From contig JAAYLX010000027.1 of NCBI GenBank assembly GCA_012521705.1, forward strand, positions 81,582-145,581: DNA of 64,000 nt, in the 5' to 3' direction. Shown here piece after piece: positions 47,699-57,967 of this stretch (positions are counted from its first letter, which is position 1; every line of letters starts with the position of its first letter). A program made the position numbers and the translations under genes. Source of the DNA: Clostridiaceae bacterium. Its GTDB lineage: Bacteria; Bacillota; Clostridia; DSM-8532. The notes below the pieces were generated by a model that saw only the letters and a program-made list of their open reading frames with translations, made no database searches and had not been told where the DNA came from.

Positions 47699-48535
47699 TT
47701 ATCTTGCATAACAATACAGACACCCATGTCCGCAGAATTGTGCCCTGTACGCTCCAATATCCTTTGACTTTGTACAACCGCATTCCTTTCTTTGCCCCGG
47801 ATCTTTGGCGTGGGATGCTCTTTTCCCGAAGAGAGACTCAAGAAATGCGCCATCAATGCAGCGGCCCTTTTTTACGCCTGGGACGTTCTCTATAAGCGGG
47901 CTGGAGCAAGTATATATTTCAACTCCATATTTATTTGCAATTTCTACTAATTGACTTGTAAACTCAATCTGCTCCTTTTGTGAAGGAAGTGAATAATCAA
48001 TATCCGCATTTTTTAATCTTTGTTCCGCTTTTTTGTACGGAGAAAGAAAACTTATGGTACAGCGGCTGACCCCGAAGGAAGAAATATCCCTGCATAGTCT
48101 TTCAAAAACTTTGAGCCTTGCTTCTTTTAAATCACCGGTCAGGTTCTGAGTTTCCCCAATACTACTGAAAATGACAGGATCAAATCTCCAGTTGATCTGC
48201 TGAGTGGAATACTTATTGGCTAACTTCTCCATCTGCTTTACCGCTTCATGCGTATCAACCACATTGGGTTCAAGGGCTTTTGAGTATCCTGTAATTGTAA
48301 ACTGGAAAAACAGGTCATACAAAGAAAGGTATCCCGGATCTTTGATAACATTTTTGAAAGACTTTGACCAAAGGCATATTGAATGCACATTTTCAGGGTT
48401 TAAATCCACCATGTATGAACTGCCATTGTAAGGGTTTTTAACCATGACATATTTATTTTTAAGACAGTCCTGAAGCCAGTCATAATGAAAGGCCGGAATA
48501 TCGGTTCTTCTGCTACAGCTTATTACCTCTTTCAA
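47699..48535 (-). CDS. DUF1848 family protein
   Basis: About 278 aa. I prefer the TTG at 48535 (MKEVISCSRRTDIPAFHYDW); the ORF-track TTG is only 2 nt from AGGAGG. SCSRRTDIPAF is the N-terminal signature and the C-terminus holds clustered cysteines (CGCTKSKDIG and FCGHGCLYCYA) like a radical-SAM or Fe-S motif placed at the wrong end of the chain. The family is widespread in anaerobes and its function is unknown to me. The fold is probably a TIM barrel. Confidence 0.88.
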   Translation of the reverse strand: MKEVISCSRRTDIPAFHYDWLQDCLKNKYVMVKNPYNGSSYMVDLNPENVHSICLWSKSFKNVIKDPGYLSLYDLFFQFTITGYSKALEPNVVDTHEAVKQMEKLANKYSTQQINWRFDPVIFSSIGETQNLTGDLKEARLKVFERLCRDISSFGVSRCTISFLSPYKKAEQRLKNADIDYSLPSQKEQIEFTSQLVEIANKYGVEIYTCSSPLIENVPGVKKGRCIDGAFLESLFGKRASHAKDPGQRKECGCTKSKDIGAYRAQFCGHGCLYCYAR

Positions 48536-48750
48536 TTGGGACAAATCCTCCTGTAATACGAAACAATTCTATTTTAATTTCCTCTGTTTCTCTTTCCTCA
48601 ATTTTACGTACATCAGTACTCAATAAAAAGAAAAAGTTTGATGAATATTCATGTCATCAGCCGGCTGCCGCCTACAGTATTACAGAGTCCAACAAAAGTC
48701 TGGCAGATGAAATCTTCGTATTGTAAACGTTTACATTGGCAATAAAATTA

Positions 48751-49485
48751 TTATAAAACCAACCTGTGCCCGCTATTTTTCAGCCATCTTCGGTTATCCT
48801 TGAAGGACGGAAGCATTGACTCCACAAGTGCCCAAAAGGTTTTTGAATGGTTCATGACTTTAAGGTGGCACAGTTCGTGGATAACCACATAGTCAATTAT
48901 CTCAACGGGAGCCATGACAAGCCGCCAGTTAAAATTGACATTCCCTTTTACGCTGCAGCTTCCCCATCTGGTCTTCTGGTCTTTGATGAACACTTTGCGC
49001 GGAGTAACATTAAGCTTTACCGAATACTGCTCAGTTTTTTCATTTACGATTTCCGAAAAGCGCTTTCTGTACCATTTCTCCAGTATCTTTTTTATTGTTT
49101 GCTTTCTTTGTTCTCCCAACAATCCATGGGTTATGTAAACAATAATTTTATCATCCTGCATGCTGACTTCAGCTCTATTTGAGCTTCTTTCCACAACTTC
49201 AAGGGTGTATTCTTTTCCCAGGTACAACAGCTTTTCGCCGTTTACATATTCCCTTTGTACAATATTTGAGTTTTTCTTTTTTACTTCATCCACTTTCTTA
49301 ATAATCCAGCCGGCTTTTTCCCTTATTACGTCTTCAATATGTTTTCTTCCAAGCTTTATTGGGGCTGATACCCTTACTTCGCCGTTCTTTTCTATTCTGA
49401 TTCCTATTGTTTTTCGTCTGCTTTTTACAAGAGTATAAAAAATCTTGTTATCCTTATGTACAATAAAATATTTATCTGTTTCCAT
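48751..49485 (-). CDS. YgjP-like M48 metallopeptidase-domain protein
   Basis: A 244-aa zinc-peptidase-like protein (DUF45/YgjP family) starting at METDKYFIVH (49485), 4 nt after the rtcB remnant stop. It has the HExxH motif in VIHELCHLKVMNHS, followed by FWALVES, and the WGSCSVKGNVNFNWRLVMAP segment typical of the family. No signal peptide or membrane helix, so cytoplasmic. The role of the family is not settled; some members are encoded beside restriction systems, but none is here. Confidence 0.88.
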   Translation of the reverse strand: METDKYFIVHKDNKIFYTLVKSRRKTIGIRIEKNGEVRVSAPIKLGRKHIEDVIREKAGWIIKKVDEVKKKNSNIVQREYVNGEKLLYLGKEYTLEVVERSSNRAEVSMQDDKIIVYITHGLLGEQRKQTIKKILEKWYRKRFSEIVNEKTEQYSVKLNVTPRKVFIKDQKTRWGSCSVKGNVNFNWRLVMAPVEIIDYVVIHELCHLKVMNHSKTFWALVESMLPSFKDNRRWLKNSGHRLVL

Positions 49486-49489
49486 ATTC

Positions 49490-50141
49490 TCACTCGCTGG
49501 CTTTGAAGTTATAGAGGGGTTTGATAACATCAATTATATCAACGGTATCCTGTATGTTCCCGATGATTTCATCCATGGGTTTGTAAGCCAGGGCGCACTC
49601 GTCCAGTGTTGCCCTGCTTACAGTTGTGGTATATATGCCTTCCATTGTTTTTTCAAACTCTTCAAGACTTATGGTCTTTCTGGCCATTGTCCTGCTCATG
49701 AGCCGTCCGGCCCCATGGGGAGCAGAAAAATTCCAGTTCTTATTCCCTTTCCCTATACAAATAAGACTTCCGTCCCTCATGTTAATGGGGATCAATACTC
49801 TTTCGCCTTTTCGGGCAGAAATGGCGCCTTTTCTTAAAATCATGCTCTCAAGATCAATATAGTTATGTATGGTGGTAAACTGGTCCAGGATTTCAAATCC
49901 CATTCTGTTTATTATCTCGTCAACAATAGCCTTGCGATTATAGACAGCATACTGCTGGACCAGTTTCATATCATGAAGGTATTCCCTGAAGCTTTCCCCA
50001 TGCAAATAGGCTAAAGCCTTGCTTATTTTGACAGGAGCAATTTTCCTGATTGCATAAGTCCAGAATCTGTGCCTTTGCTTCACTTTCCAAATTGTCGGTA
50101 AAAACAATAGCGGTATTGTATTTGCCCTTAACCTCAATCAT
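49490..50141 (-). pseudogene. rtcB RNA ligase gene with internal deletion
   Basis: The 3' portion encodes the C-terminal half of an RtcB-type RNA ligase (HNYIDLESMILRKGAISARK and APHGAGRLMSRTMAR). The genuine N-terminus lies just upstream in another frame: ATG at 50141 gives MIEVKGKYNTAIVFTDNLE up to CNQE, after which the sequence jumps to VKISKALAYLHGESFREYL. Roughly 150 residues, including the first metal-binding motifs, are missing and the frame changes at the junction. The encoded ORF should be inactive. RtcB seals 2',3'-cyclic phosphate RNA ends. Confidence 0.85.
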
Positions 50142-50298
50142 GCTCCAGCCGGAACTTCTCCCCTTAATTAAAAATAAAACTTACTATATTCATTCATAAT
50201 ACGTGTATACTTGAAATTATATGGTTGGAATAACTGCTTCTAATAAAAAACAGTTCTTTTAATTATTAATCAAAAACCATTATAAAATTAAGCTCAAA

Positions 50299-50922
50299 TT
50301 AATCGTAATACTCCCATTTCGAAAGGGTTATTTCCTCAACTTTTGAGTCGGGTTTAACATCGGCGTTTACTGATGAATCATCAGATTTGTCAAAATCCAA
50401 TATCACCACTGTTCCGTTCTCTGTAAGGAACCAGCCTGCAAGGGTTTCATTATTCTGGCGGCTTTTAGCCTCCTCAAATTTGTCCCTGTAAGTTTTCAAG
50501 GCTGTTTCGGCATCATCTCCGACCTTTACTCCAAGATCGGTTTTATAATCGGGACTTGTTGCTACAACCCTCAGCACTTTTCCGGAAGTCTTTCCTATAC
50601 TTACGCTTATACCATCATTGTAATTCCAGACTGTGATATCCTCACCGAAAGCACCCAAGGCATCAGATTCCTCAGTTTCGGAATATTTGTCGCCCAGAGC
50701 TGACTTTACTTTCTCAGAGGTATCACCCAGGGATATTCCACCCAGAGTCGGGTTTGATTCAACATTCTGCCCGGGTTTATCTTTCTGTCCGGGAGTCTCG
50801 GTAGCTTCAATTATATCTTTGCCGTCTTTATCATTTATTTTCCCTTTGTTATTGGCACCTGTACAGCCAGATGTCATTAAAAGCATTACAGCAAGAAAAA
50901 TAATTACTGTCTTTTTTATCAT
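50299..50922 (-). CDS. Predicted lipoprotein with paired SmpA/BamE-like repeats
   Basis: A 207-aa secreted lipoprotein. The signal peptide ends in the lipobox LLMTSGC (Cys20). A Lys/Asp-rich linker (about 25-55) follows, then two similar units, LGGISLGDTSEKVKSALG and LGVKVGDDAETALKTY, each beginning with a G-x-(S/K)-(L/V)-G-D motif like that in SmpA/OmlA-type or DUF4309-like domains. It should be anchored to the outer face of the membrane. Function unknown; it stands alone between the rtcB remnant and an EamA gene. Confidence 0.8.
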   Translation of the reverse strand: MIKKTVIIFLAVMLLMTSGCTGANNKGKINDKDGKDIIEATETPGQKDKPGQNVESNPTLGGISLGDTSEKVKSALGDKYSETEESDALGAFGEDITVWNYNDGISVSIGKTSGKVLRVVATSPDYKTDLGVKVGDDAETALKTYRDKFEEAKSRQNNETLAGWFLTENGTVVILDFDKSDDSSVNADVKPDSKVEEITLSKWEYYD

Positions 50923-51063
50923 GGTTATGCATCCTTTCTGTAATCATGTTGTCAATAACCGGTTGTCAAAAGTTTAATACGCTAATTTTTACCTGTAAAG
51001 CTTCCGGTATTCAATAAGACGATGCAGACCAGGTCAGGGTTCACGGATGTAAAGCTGTATTTA

Positions 51064-51477
51064 TCAAAGGATCAAAATAAAGGTGCCGATTGTAATAAAA
51101 AGCCCGCCCAAAATTGTCTTGGTTGTGGGTACTTCATGGAGCACTATAAAAGCGAGAACCATTGTTATTACAACACTGAATTTATCCACCGGAACCACCT
51201 TGGAAGCTTCCCCTATTTGCAATGCTTTATAATAACAAATCCAGGACAGGCCGGTTGCAAGTCCTGACAGGACTAAAAATATCCAGCTTTTCCTTCCAAT
51301 ATCCGCAATCTGGTTCTGAGTGCCTGTGAGAAAAACAATACCCCAGGCCATAACCAATACCACCGCGGTACGTATTGCCGTTGCAAGATTTGAGTTAATG
51401 CCTTCTATTCCTATCTTGGCAAGAATGGATGTGAGCGCCGCAAATACAGCAGACAACAAAGCGAAAATAAACCACAT
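51064..51477 (-). CDS. Single-domain EamA/DMT family transporter
   Basis: A 137-aa membrane protein with four to five hydrophobic helices and one EamA domain (MWFIFALLSAVFAALTSILAK and KFSVVITMVLAFIVLHE). It is half the size of usual 10-TM DMT proteins, so it would act as a dimer, like small multidrug or nucleotide-sugar-type members. Substrate unknown. It is preceded by a strong stem-loop shared with the upstream chemoreceptor gene. Confidence 0.88.
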   Translation of the reverse strand: MWFIFALLSAVFAALTSILAKIGIEGINSNLATAIRTAVVLVMAWGIVFLTGTQNQIADIGRKSWIFLVLSGLATGLSWICYYKALQIGEASKVVPVDKFSVVITMVLAFIVLHEVPTTKTILGGLFITIGTFILIL

Positions 51478-51570
51478 TTGTATCTTCCCCTTTAATATTT
51501 TCTTTGGGCATACATATCATAATTCACTTTTCCAATTTATTCAACAATGGCAGAAAAAAACGAAAATAAA

Positions 51571-51603
51571 ATGCCATCTTAGTTTTAAGATGGCATCTTT
51601 TTT
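51571..51603. terminator. Terminator of the chemoreceptor gene
   Basis: ATGCCATCTT / AAGATGGCAT is a perfect 10-bp stem with a 6-nt loop. On the minus strand it is followed by TTTTATTTTCGTTTTTTT and serves the receptor ending at 51623; on the plus strand CTTTTTTT follows. Confidence 0.85.
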
Positions 51604-51622
51604 TATAATATATAAATCCCCT

Positions 51623-53611
51623 TTATACTTTAAATTTCATAATTATATTCTGCAGATTCTCTGCTAACCGGGACAATCCCTCACAGGCCCTCGCAATTTC
51701 CTCAATCGATACAGTCTGCTCCTGCATGGCCGCTGCCATTTCTTCAGTTGCGGAAGAATATGCTTCCGCTATTGCTGAAAGACTCTGCAAGGAAGATATT
51801 ATTTCTTCCTTATAATTCTCCATTTCATGACCCGAAGAATTCAGAAGCTCAACCACTTTTAGAGTATCGTTCATTGCCTGTTCTATCAAAAGATATTTTT
51901 CCCTGCTTTTTGTTACGCTGTCAGCATGTTCTCTGGCAATAGCCGATACCCTGTCCATCGCCTTAACTGCATGCCCGGCATTGTTTTGCAATTCATTAAC
52001 CACGGCATCAATTTCTTTGATGGATTGGGAGGATTGCTCAGCCAGTTTTTTAATTTCTTCAGCGACTACCGCAAAGCCTCTTCCGGATTCTCCTGCTCTC
52101 GCCGCTTCGATTGCAGCATTTAAGGATAACAGATTGGTTTGTTCGGCGATTGATGCGATAACATGGCTTGCCTGTCCGATTTTTTCCGAATTATCGTGGT
52201 TTTTGACTATGACTTCATAAATTTCTTGTATCGCATCATTGCTTTCTTTGGTAATCCTTAAAAGATTATCGATTTCACTTAAACCATGTTCAACAACCTC
52301 CTTTACTTTCATTGAAGCAGTATTTAAACTGTTCAAATGTTCCTGGTCTTTTTCAATGCTCATGCCCAATAATAAAGCCTTGGAAGAACCATTCTGGATA
52401 TTCTGTGCCTGCTCAGAAGCCCCACTGGCTATTTCCTCAACAGCCTTTGATACATCTTCTGCAGTATTGGCTGATTGCTTCGTAGATGCAGTCAGATCTT
52501 TTGAAGCTTTAGCAACCTGTTCCGAAGAAAGATTAATCTGGCCAATAATCTGTTTAAGACTGTCGGTAATAGTTTGCATTGCTGCTGACAGTTTCCCGGT
52601 TTCATCCTTTTTCTTCAGATATTTCTCCGGAACATCCTCTGTAATATCCAGAGCAGCAATTTTCTCAGAATGCCTTACTACCTCAATAATTGGCTTTGTT
52701 ATTGAAACACTGAGCGGATATACAACGGCGATGCTCACCAAAAGTATCAGAGCCACGAACAATATCAAAGTATTTTGAAGCTTGGGAATGGAAGATAAAA
52801 CTTCACTTTTATTTGCTGTAACCACTACTGTCCATTCGGTTCCGTCAATAGGTTCATAAGCGGCATATAAATCATTTCCATCAAAGGAATAACTGTTTAC
52901 TCCTGTTTTCTCCCGAAGAATCTTTTCAAAGTGCTGAGCCACAGATTTATAGGACTCATCGTTTTTTGCTTCTTCAATGGGATTCCATTGATTTAACACT
53001 TTTTCCCTATCCGGATGGGCAACAACAGTACCTTTGCTGTTAATCATGTAGGCATAGCCGCTTTTACCAAATCCGGAATCTTGTATTATATTATTTAATG
53101 CTTCAGAGTCTCTGCGGCCTATTAACGCTCCTGCCACTTTACCGTTCCTGACTATCGGAACCGCATACATAAACACAAGCTCGTTTGTCACCCGGCAAGT
53201 AAGCAGATCAGATATAACAACTTCACCATTCAAAGCCTTTTGGACATATTCCCTGTCCTCCAATTGGGTGATTGTCCCGTCTGAATAATATGCTTTACCG
53301 TCCGGCAGTACAATTCCGATGTCTGAAAAGTTAGTTTTTCCTATTTGGCTTTTCAGTTCCGGCTGTTGAACAGACCAGTCCATACTTTTGATTTCATCGC
53401 TTGCAGCTATTATTTCCAGTGTCTTTACCTGCGTTTCTATTCTGCTCTCTGTCAGCTTTGCCGCATCCAAAGCCAGTGAATATATTGCCTTTTCAGCCTC
53501 CTCGGTAAGGGCTCCGCCTGCCATACTAATGGTAACAACACCCAGAGTTACAGAGGATAATATTATTAAAATTGAAAAATAAATTACAAGCTTTGTTTTG
53601 ATACTTTTCAT
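51623..53611 (-). CDS. Methyl-accepting chemotaxis protein with dCache sensor
   Basis: Chemoreceptor of 662 aa: membrane helix 8-30, extracellular double-Cache domain (about 35-285, with [16 protein letters not shown] and [17 protein letters not shown]), second helix (about 285-308), HAMP, and the coiled coil with tip [19 protein letters not shown] near residue 500. AAAGGGAG precedes the ATG. It is one of four MCPs in the window and differs from the one at 2.9 kb in its sensor domain, so the ligand is likely different. There are no che genes nearby. Confidence 0.95.
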   Translation of the reverse strand: MKSIKTKLVIYFSILIILSSVTLGVVTISMAGGALTEEAEKAIYSLALDAAKLTESRIETQVKTLEIIAASDEIKSMDWSVQQPELKSQIGKTNFSDIGIVLPDGKAYYSDGTITQLEDREYVQKALNGEVVISDLLTCRVTNELVFMYAVPIVRNGKVAGALIGRRDSEALNNIIQDSGFGKSGYAYMINSKGTVVAHPDREKVLNQWNPIEEAKNDESYKSVAQHFEKILREKTGVNSYSFDGNDLYAAYEPIDGTEWTVVVTANKSEVLSSIPKLQNTLILFVALILLVSIAVVYPLSVSITKPIIEVVRHSEKIAALDITEDVPEKYLKKKDETGKLSAAMQTITDSLKQIIGQINLSSEQVAKASKDLTASTKQSANTAEDVSKAVEEIASGASEQAQNIQNGSSKALLLGMSIEKDQEHLNSLNTASMKVKEVVEHGLSEIDNLLRITKESNDAIQEIYEVIVKNHDNSEKIGQASHVIASIAEQTNLLSLNAAIEAARAGESGRGFAVVAEEIKKLAEQSSQSIKEIDAVVNELQNNAGHAVKAMDRVSAIAREHADSVTKSREKYLLIEQAMNDTLKVVELLNSSGHEMENYKEEIISSLQSLSAIAEAYSSATEEMAAAMQEQTVSIEEIARACEGLSRLAENLQNIIMKFKV

Positions 53612-53929
53612 AAATTTCTCTCCCTTTATGCCTTCACTTGCGCTGCTTGTCCGTGCTCTGGGTTTCAGGAATATGAAGAACTTTCCATGCCGCCGGTAAA
53701 ACAGGTTGCAAGTGAAATATTGCCGGCCTCCTTCTCCACGACAGTCAAATTTTAAGCAAACGGAATATGGGAATATAACTGACTAATAAGATTCCGCACT
53801 TCAAAATCCGATTAATTAATTAACATTGTCAAAGGCAATAATGGTAAAGTCAGATTTACTGGTTCAAAAACTTTACCGTTTAAATAAATCTGATGGTTAA
53901 CAGATTGCTGTTTTTTAATGAAAATAGCT
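53612..53929. other. Intergenic region with interleaved inverted repeats
   Basis: A 318-bp region between the chemoreceptor and tetR. Two perfect 8-bp complementary pairs are interleaved: GGTAAAGT (53843) with ACTTTACC (53870), and CAGATTTA (53851) with TAAATCTG (53885). The A-B-A'-B' order would allow an H-type pseudoknot in RNA from either strand. The rest is A/T-rich sequence without a recognised gene. Confidence 0.5.
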
Positions 53930-54526
53930 TTACTGTTTCAATAAATTGCTGTTCCAGAAACTGAACCAAAGACTGTATATTTCATTGCTGCTTATTTTAA
54001 TGTTGGAGATTATCATTTCTGTTATATGGAAATTGATAAATTTGATATAGTCCTTTATGTAGTCAGTAGTACTTCTTGAGCACCTCAATACCTTTTTATC
54101 GACGCATTCCTGTATAATATCTGAAACAATGCCGCTTTCCTTATCCGTCCAGAATTTGTATTTTTCACGAAGTATTTTGATTATCTCCTGGGGTGGAAAC
54201 AGATGGTACCGGAGTAAGAATTTCTGCTTTGCTAAATCATTGGAGCAGTATTCGACAGTCTTCTTGAACAAAGTGATTAATTTAATATCCGGAGAGATGT
54301 CTTGTCTTAGTTCTTCAATGCTTTCCAGGAACCTTATCTTGTCGTTCCAAACCTCATCATAAATGCTGAAAAACAACTCCTGCTTGGACTGGTAGTAAAA
54401 ATACAGAGAGGATGCTTTAATTCCTACTTCCTTGCATATATCCCTGACATTGGTTGCTTCATATCCCTTTTCAAGGAATAATTTGAATGCAACATATCTG
54501 ATTTTGTCGTTGGTTCCGCTTATCAC
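53930..54526 (-). CDS. TetR-family transcriptional regulator
   Basis: A 198-aa repressor. The N-terminal helix-turn-helix is typical: DKIRYVAFKLFLEKGYEATNVRDICKEVGIKASSLYFYYQSKQEL. The C-terminal ligand domain is not diagnostic. A perfect palindrome directly after its -10 element indicates autorepression. No transporter or enzyme gene lies divergent to it, so the regulated target is not evident. Confidence 0.93.
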   Translation of the reverse strand: MISGTNDKIRYVAFKLFLEKGYEATNVRDICKEVGIKASSLYFYYQSKQELFFSIYDEVWNDKIRFLESIEELRQDISPDIKLITLFKKTVEYCSNDLAKQKFLLRYHLFPPQEIIKILREKYKFWTDKESGIVSDIIQECVDKKVLRCSRSTTDYIKDYIKFINFHITEMIISNIKISSNEIYSLWFSFWNSNLLKQ

Positions 54527-54612
54527 TGCTTAAACACCCCAATCGACGCAAAACTGTAAGATAAAAATTGAGCCGAATAATGTAAAACTATTTGCCTTGT
54601 TTGTTATTAACC

Positions 54613-54662
54613 TACCTAACATTCGTTAGGTAAATTATATCACTTTGAAAAAAAATTAACAA
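54613..54662 (-). promoter_or_regulatory. tetR promoter and palindromic operator
   Basis: TTGTTA (54657-54662), 17 nt, TATAAT (54634-54639) form the promoter. Immediately downstream is a perfect 8-bp inverted repeat TACCTAAC-ATTC-GTTAGGTA (54613-54632), a classic TetR-type operator placed to block initiation. Confidence 0.85.
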
Positions 54663-54725
54663 TACTAACAAAGGAAAAAATTTCCGTAAAAATGCAGAAA
54701 AATGCAATGTGATGTTGTTTTTTAG

Positions 54726-56744
54726 TTATTTGCCCAAATAGGAATCCAGAATTGCATAAAGTTGATCTATATCAAAGGGTTTTGCGATATAGTCGTCCAT
54801 TCCAGCCTGAATACATTTATCCCTGTCCTCATGCATCGCATATGCCGTCATGGCAATTACGGGTACATTTTTATACCGGTTATCCATGTCCCGTATGATC
54901 CTGGTCAATTCATATCCGTTCATTCCGGGCATTTGAATATCCATGAGAATAAGATCTACTTTTTTCTCTCTTAGTTTTTCCAGAGCTTCATTGCCGTCAT
55001 AGGCAGCAAGATAGTTATATCCGCCTTTTAAAATTATGCTTTCCATAATCTCCTGGTTAAGAAGATTATCTTCTACGCATAAAATTGTCTTTCTCTTTTC
55101 CAATTGATTATTAGCATCTATTTGCTCAGAAATGCTTTTTTCAGAACCAGTAAGATTTCGTTCTTTCTTAAGAGGGCATGTAAAGTAAAAAGTGCTTCCC
55201 TTCCCTACTTCGCTTTCAAAAAGTATATCACCGTTCATAAGCTCTGCAAGCTGTTTTGCAATTGCAAGGCCTAAGCCGGCACCCATATATTTCTTCTTTC
55301 TTGACAAATCACCCTGGCTGAATATCTGGAATATCTTCGGTTTATAATCTTCATCTATTCCAATTCCGGTATCCTTGACGCTGAATTCTATCTTCTGCTC
55401 TTCATGGTTAGACTCTATAAGCCTTGCCCTTAAAGAAATATAGCCGTTATCGGTAAACTTGACCGCGTTGCTGAGGAGGTTTGTCAAGATCTGCCTTATT
55501 CTTAATTCATCTCCGATAACCTCATGATCAATGTCGGGGTCTATGTAACAGCCTGCTTCCAGGCCCTTGGTATTTGCAGATATAAGGAAATTCTCAAAAA
55601 TGCTGTTAATGGTCTCCCTAAGATTGAAAGGTTCATTATGAAGCTCAATTTTCCCGGATTCCAGCCTTGAGATGTCCAGGATACTGTCTATAATAGCAAC
55701 AAGATTCTCTGATGAATTTTTTAATATATCCACATATCTTTTCTGCTCATCAGAAAGAGCGCCCAGACTGAGTAATTGTATCGCAGAAATCACAGCATTC
55801 ATCGGAGTTCTTATCTCATGGCTCATATTGGCCAGAAACAGTGATTTGGCATTGTTGGCACTATCCGCTTCCTGCTTTAAGAGTTCCAGTTGCTCATAGC
55901 GCTCTTTTAATTCCTGCTGAATCAACCTTTCCTTTGTTATGTCTTCATTTGTCCCGATCATCCTTATGGGTTCACCATTGGGTCCAAATTCACTGACCCT
56001 CCCTTTGGACCTTATCCATTTATACGCATTGTTCTTGCACCTTATCCGGTACTCCGCAACATATTCTTCTTTACTTTCCAAATGATTGTTGAACTTTCTG
56101 GCCACTTCCGGAAGATCGTCAGGATGGATCAAGGAAACCCATGATTCAAGCCTGTCGTCCATATCTTCATAACCAAGAGTATTTTCAAAGTTGTTAAAAT
56201 GGAAAATCTTTTTATTTAAAATATCAAGATCCCATATCCCGAATTGGCCTCCCTCAAGGGCATCCCTGCATTTTTTTTCGTATTCACGGAGCTTGTTGGA
56301 AAGCTCTTTCTTTTCGGAAACGTCTTCATATATTGCAATTGCTCCGTTAAATGTCCTATTCGGACAATAAAGGGGAGCTATGGATATGGACACATCAATC
56401 GGCTTTCCGCTTTTATGTAATCTTACTGTTTCATAACCTTCAAGAACACCGCCGGCGCTTACTTTTTCTATTTCGCATTTCAGCTCGCTTAATCTGTCTT
56501 CAGGGAACAATATTTCAGCGCTTTTATCAATTATTTCACTCTTTGTATAGCCAAATTTATTCTCCGCGCCTTTACTCCAGAAAGCAATCCTGAAATCTTC
56601 CGTCAATCCGATAATTGCATCATGGGATAACTCCATGACCCTTGAAATTATCTCCGCCAAATTTACGGTTTTATTGGCAGCCTTTTTATTGGTGGCTGTT
56701 TTGTCTGCATTTGTTTTTTTATTTCTGCTTATGGAATCAGGCAT
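54726..56744 (-). CDS. PAS-domain hybrid sensor histidine kinase
   Basis: A 672-aa soluble hybrid kinase. The start at MPDSISRNKK (56744) is supported by GGGAGG 7 nt upstream. A Lys/Asn/Ala-rich N-terminus is followed by two PAS/PAC domains (about 30-160 and 165-290; LSHDAIIGLTEDFRIAFWSK, then FGIWDLDILNKKIFHF), a coiled coil, HisKA with LANMSHEIRTPMNAV, the HATPase domain (NLLSNAVKFTDNGYI, GAGLGLAIAKQL) and a C-terminal receiver with acceptor Asp in LILMDIQMPGMNG. There is no membrane segment and no separate response regulator, so an intramolecular relay is likely. Ligand unknown. Confidence 0.93.
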   Translation of the reverse strand: MPDSISRNKKTNADKTATNKKAANKTVNLAEIISRVMELSHDAIIGLTEDFRIAFWSKGAENKFGYTKSEIIDKSAEILFPEDRLSELKCEIEKVSAGGVLEGYETVRLHKSGKPIDVSISIAPLYCPNRTFNGAIAIYEDVSEKKELSNKLREYEKKCRDALEGGQFGIWDLDILNKKIFHFNNFENTLGYEDMDDRLESWVSLIHPDDLPEVARKFNNHLESKEEYVAEYRIRCKNNAYKWIRSKGRVSEFGPNGEPIRMIGTNEDITKERLIQQELKERYEQLELLKQEADSANNAKSLFLANMSHEIRTPMNAVISAIQLLSLGALSDEQKRYVDILKNSSENLVAIIDSILDISRLESGKIELHNEPFNLRETINSIFENFLISANTKGLEAGCYIDPDIDHEVIGDELRIRQILTNLLSNAVKFTDNGYISLRARLIESNHEEQKIEFSVKDTGIGIDEDYKPKIFQIFSQGDLSRKKKYMGAGLGLAIAKQLAELMNGDILFESEVGKGSTFYFTCPLKKERNLTGSEKSISEQIDANNQLEKRKTILCVEDNLLNQEIMESIILKGGYNYLAAYDGNEALEKLREKKVDLILMDIQMPGMNGYELTRIIRDMDNRYKNVPVIAMTAYAMHEDRDKCIQAGMDDYIAKPFDIDQLYAILDSYLGK

Positions 56745-56830
56745 TGGATTTCCTCCCATTAACAAAAAGCTGGAGTACCGAAGATTGTTTACTTTCGACA
56801 CTCCAACATTTATTACAGAAATATATTCTA

Positions 56831-57847
56831 TTACTTGTCCAGTTTACGGGACACATTTCTGGTAGTTTTTCTTATCTTCAGCTTCGGCTCAAGTATCATC
56901 CGTATTACCTCACTGTCCTCTTCCGCCTTCAGAACTCTTACCAAAAGCTCTATGGCACGCTTGCCCATCTGGTACTTGGGCTGTTCTATGGTAGTGAGCT
57001 GAATCTGCGGCAGGCTTGCATAAGGTATATCGTCAAAACCTATTATCCCGAAATCCTCCGGAATCCTTAAGCCATGTTCCTGTGCGCAATGGAGCACGCC
57101 CAACGCAATAACGTCGTTTCCTCCGAATACAGCATCAGGTGTGTTACCTGAGTCAATCAGCTTTTTAAGACTTTCATATCCGCTTTCACTCTTGAATTTT
57201 CCGTTAATTATCAGGCTTTCATCAATGGGTATGTTATATTTCTTAAGTGCAAGCTTGTATCCTTCTTTTCTCTCCGCATTTGAAGGAGAGCTTTCAGTTC
57301 CGCCTATGAACGCAATTTTCTTGTAACCTGCTTCAATAAGATGCTTGGTCGCAATGAAGCCTCCTCTTACGTTGTCTATTTCAATACTGCTGTACTCAGC
57401 AATACCTGGAATTTTGTTCAGGAGAATCATTGGTATCTGGAAATCATATAAATGGGTTTCTCCATCATTATGTGCCGGGTGAAGGATAATGCCGTCCACT
57501 CTTTTTTCCTGAAGAGTCTTTAAGTACAGCTTTTCCTTATCGGTATCCCAGTTGGTATTGCAGAGAAATATACTGTAGCCCAAAAGGCTGGCAGCATCTT
57601 CAGCACCTCTCGCGATTTCAGGAAAGAATGGGTTTGTAATATCCGGAATGACAAGTGCCAGTGTGTGGGTATGCTTAAGTACCAGTCCCCTGGCGATTGC
57701 ATTCGGTTGATATCCCATTTTTTTTGCAACTTCCAGTATTAGTTCTTTGGTTTCTTCCTTGACACCGCTTCTTCCGTTCAGGGCCCTTGACACAGTTGCG
57801 TAAGAAACTCCGGCCTTTTTTGCTATGTCTTTGATTGTTACTTGCAT
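56831..57847 (-). CDS. LacI-family transcriptional regulator
   Basis: A 338-aa repressor starting MQVTIKDIAKKAGVSYATVSRALNG at 57847 with GGAGAGG upstream. The N-terminal LacI HTH and hinge (GYQPNAIARGL) are followed by a periplasmic-binding-like effector domain (FGIIGFDDIPYASLPQ). A palindromic operator lies just upstream. No sugar transporter or glycosidase gene is adjacent, so the regulon is not visible. The effector is probably a sugar. Confidence 0.93.
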   Translation of the reverse strand: MQVTIKDIAKKAGVSYATVSRALNGRSGVKEETKELILEVAKKMGYQPNAIARGLVLKHTHTLALVIPDITNPFFPEIARGAEDAASLLGYSIFLCNTNWDTDKEKLYLKTLQEKRVDGIILHPAHNDGETHLYDFQIPMILLNKIPGIAEYSSIEIDNVRGGFIATKHLIEAGYKKIAFIGGTESSPSNAERKEGYKLALKKYNIPIDESLIINGKFKSESGYESLKKLIDSGNTPDAVFGGNDVIALGVLHCAQEHGLRIPEDFGIIGFDDIPYASLPQIQLTTIEQPKYQMGKRAIELLVRVLKAEEDSEVIRMILEPKLKIRKTTRNVSRKLDK

Positions 57848-57880
57848 AATCCTCTCCGAATCCAAGCTATTCTCATTGTT

Positions 57881-57894
57881 TGAAAACGATTACA
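57881..57894. promoter_or_regulatory. LacI/cre-type operator
   Basis: TGAAAACGATTACA fits the catabolite-responsive consensus TGWAANCGNTNWCA and the general LacI-family operator with a central CG. It lies 34 bp before the start of the lacI-type gene, as expected for autoregulation. Confidence 0.75.
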
Positions 57895-57967
57895 ATATAT
57901 ATAATATCCTTGTATATCATATCAGACAACTGTTTTTTTGCAAAACAAATACGTTATTTAATATTTT

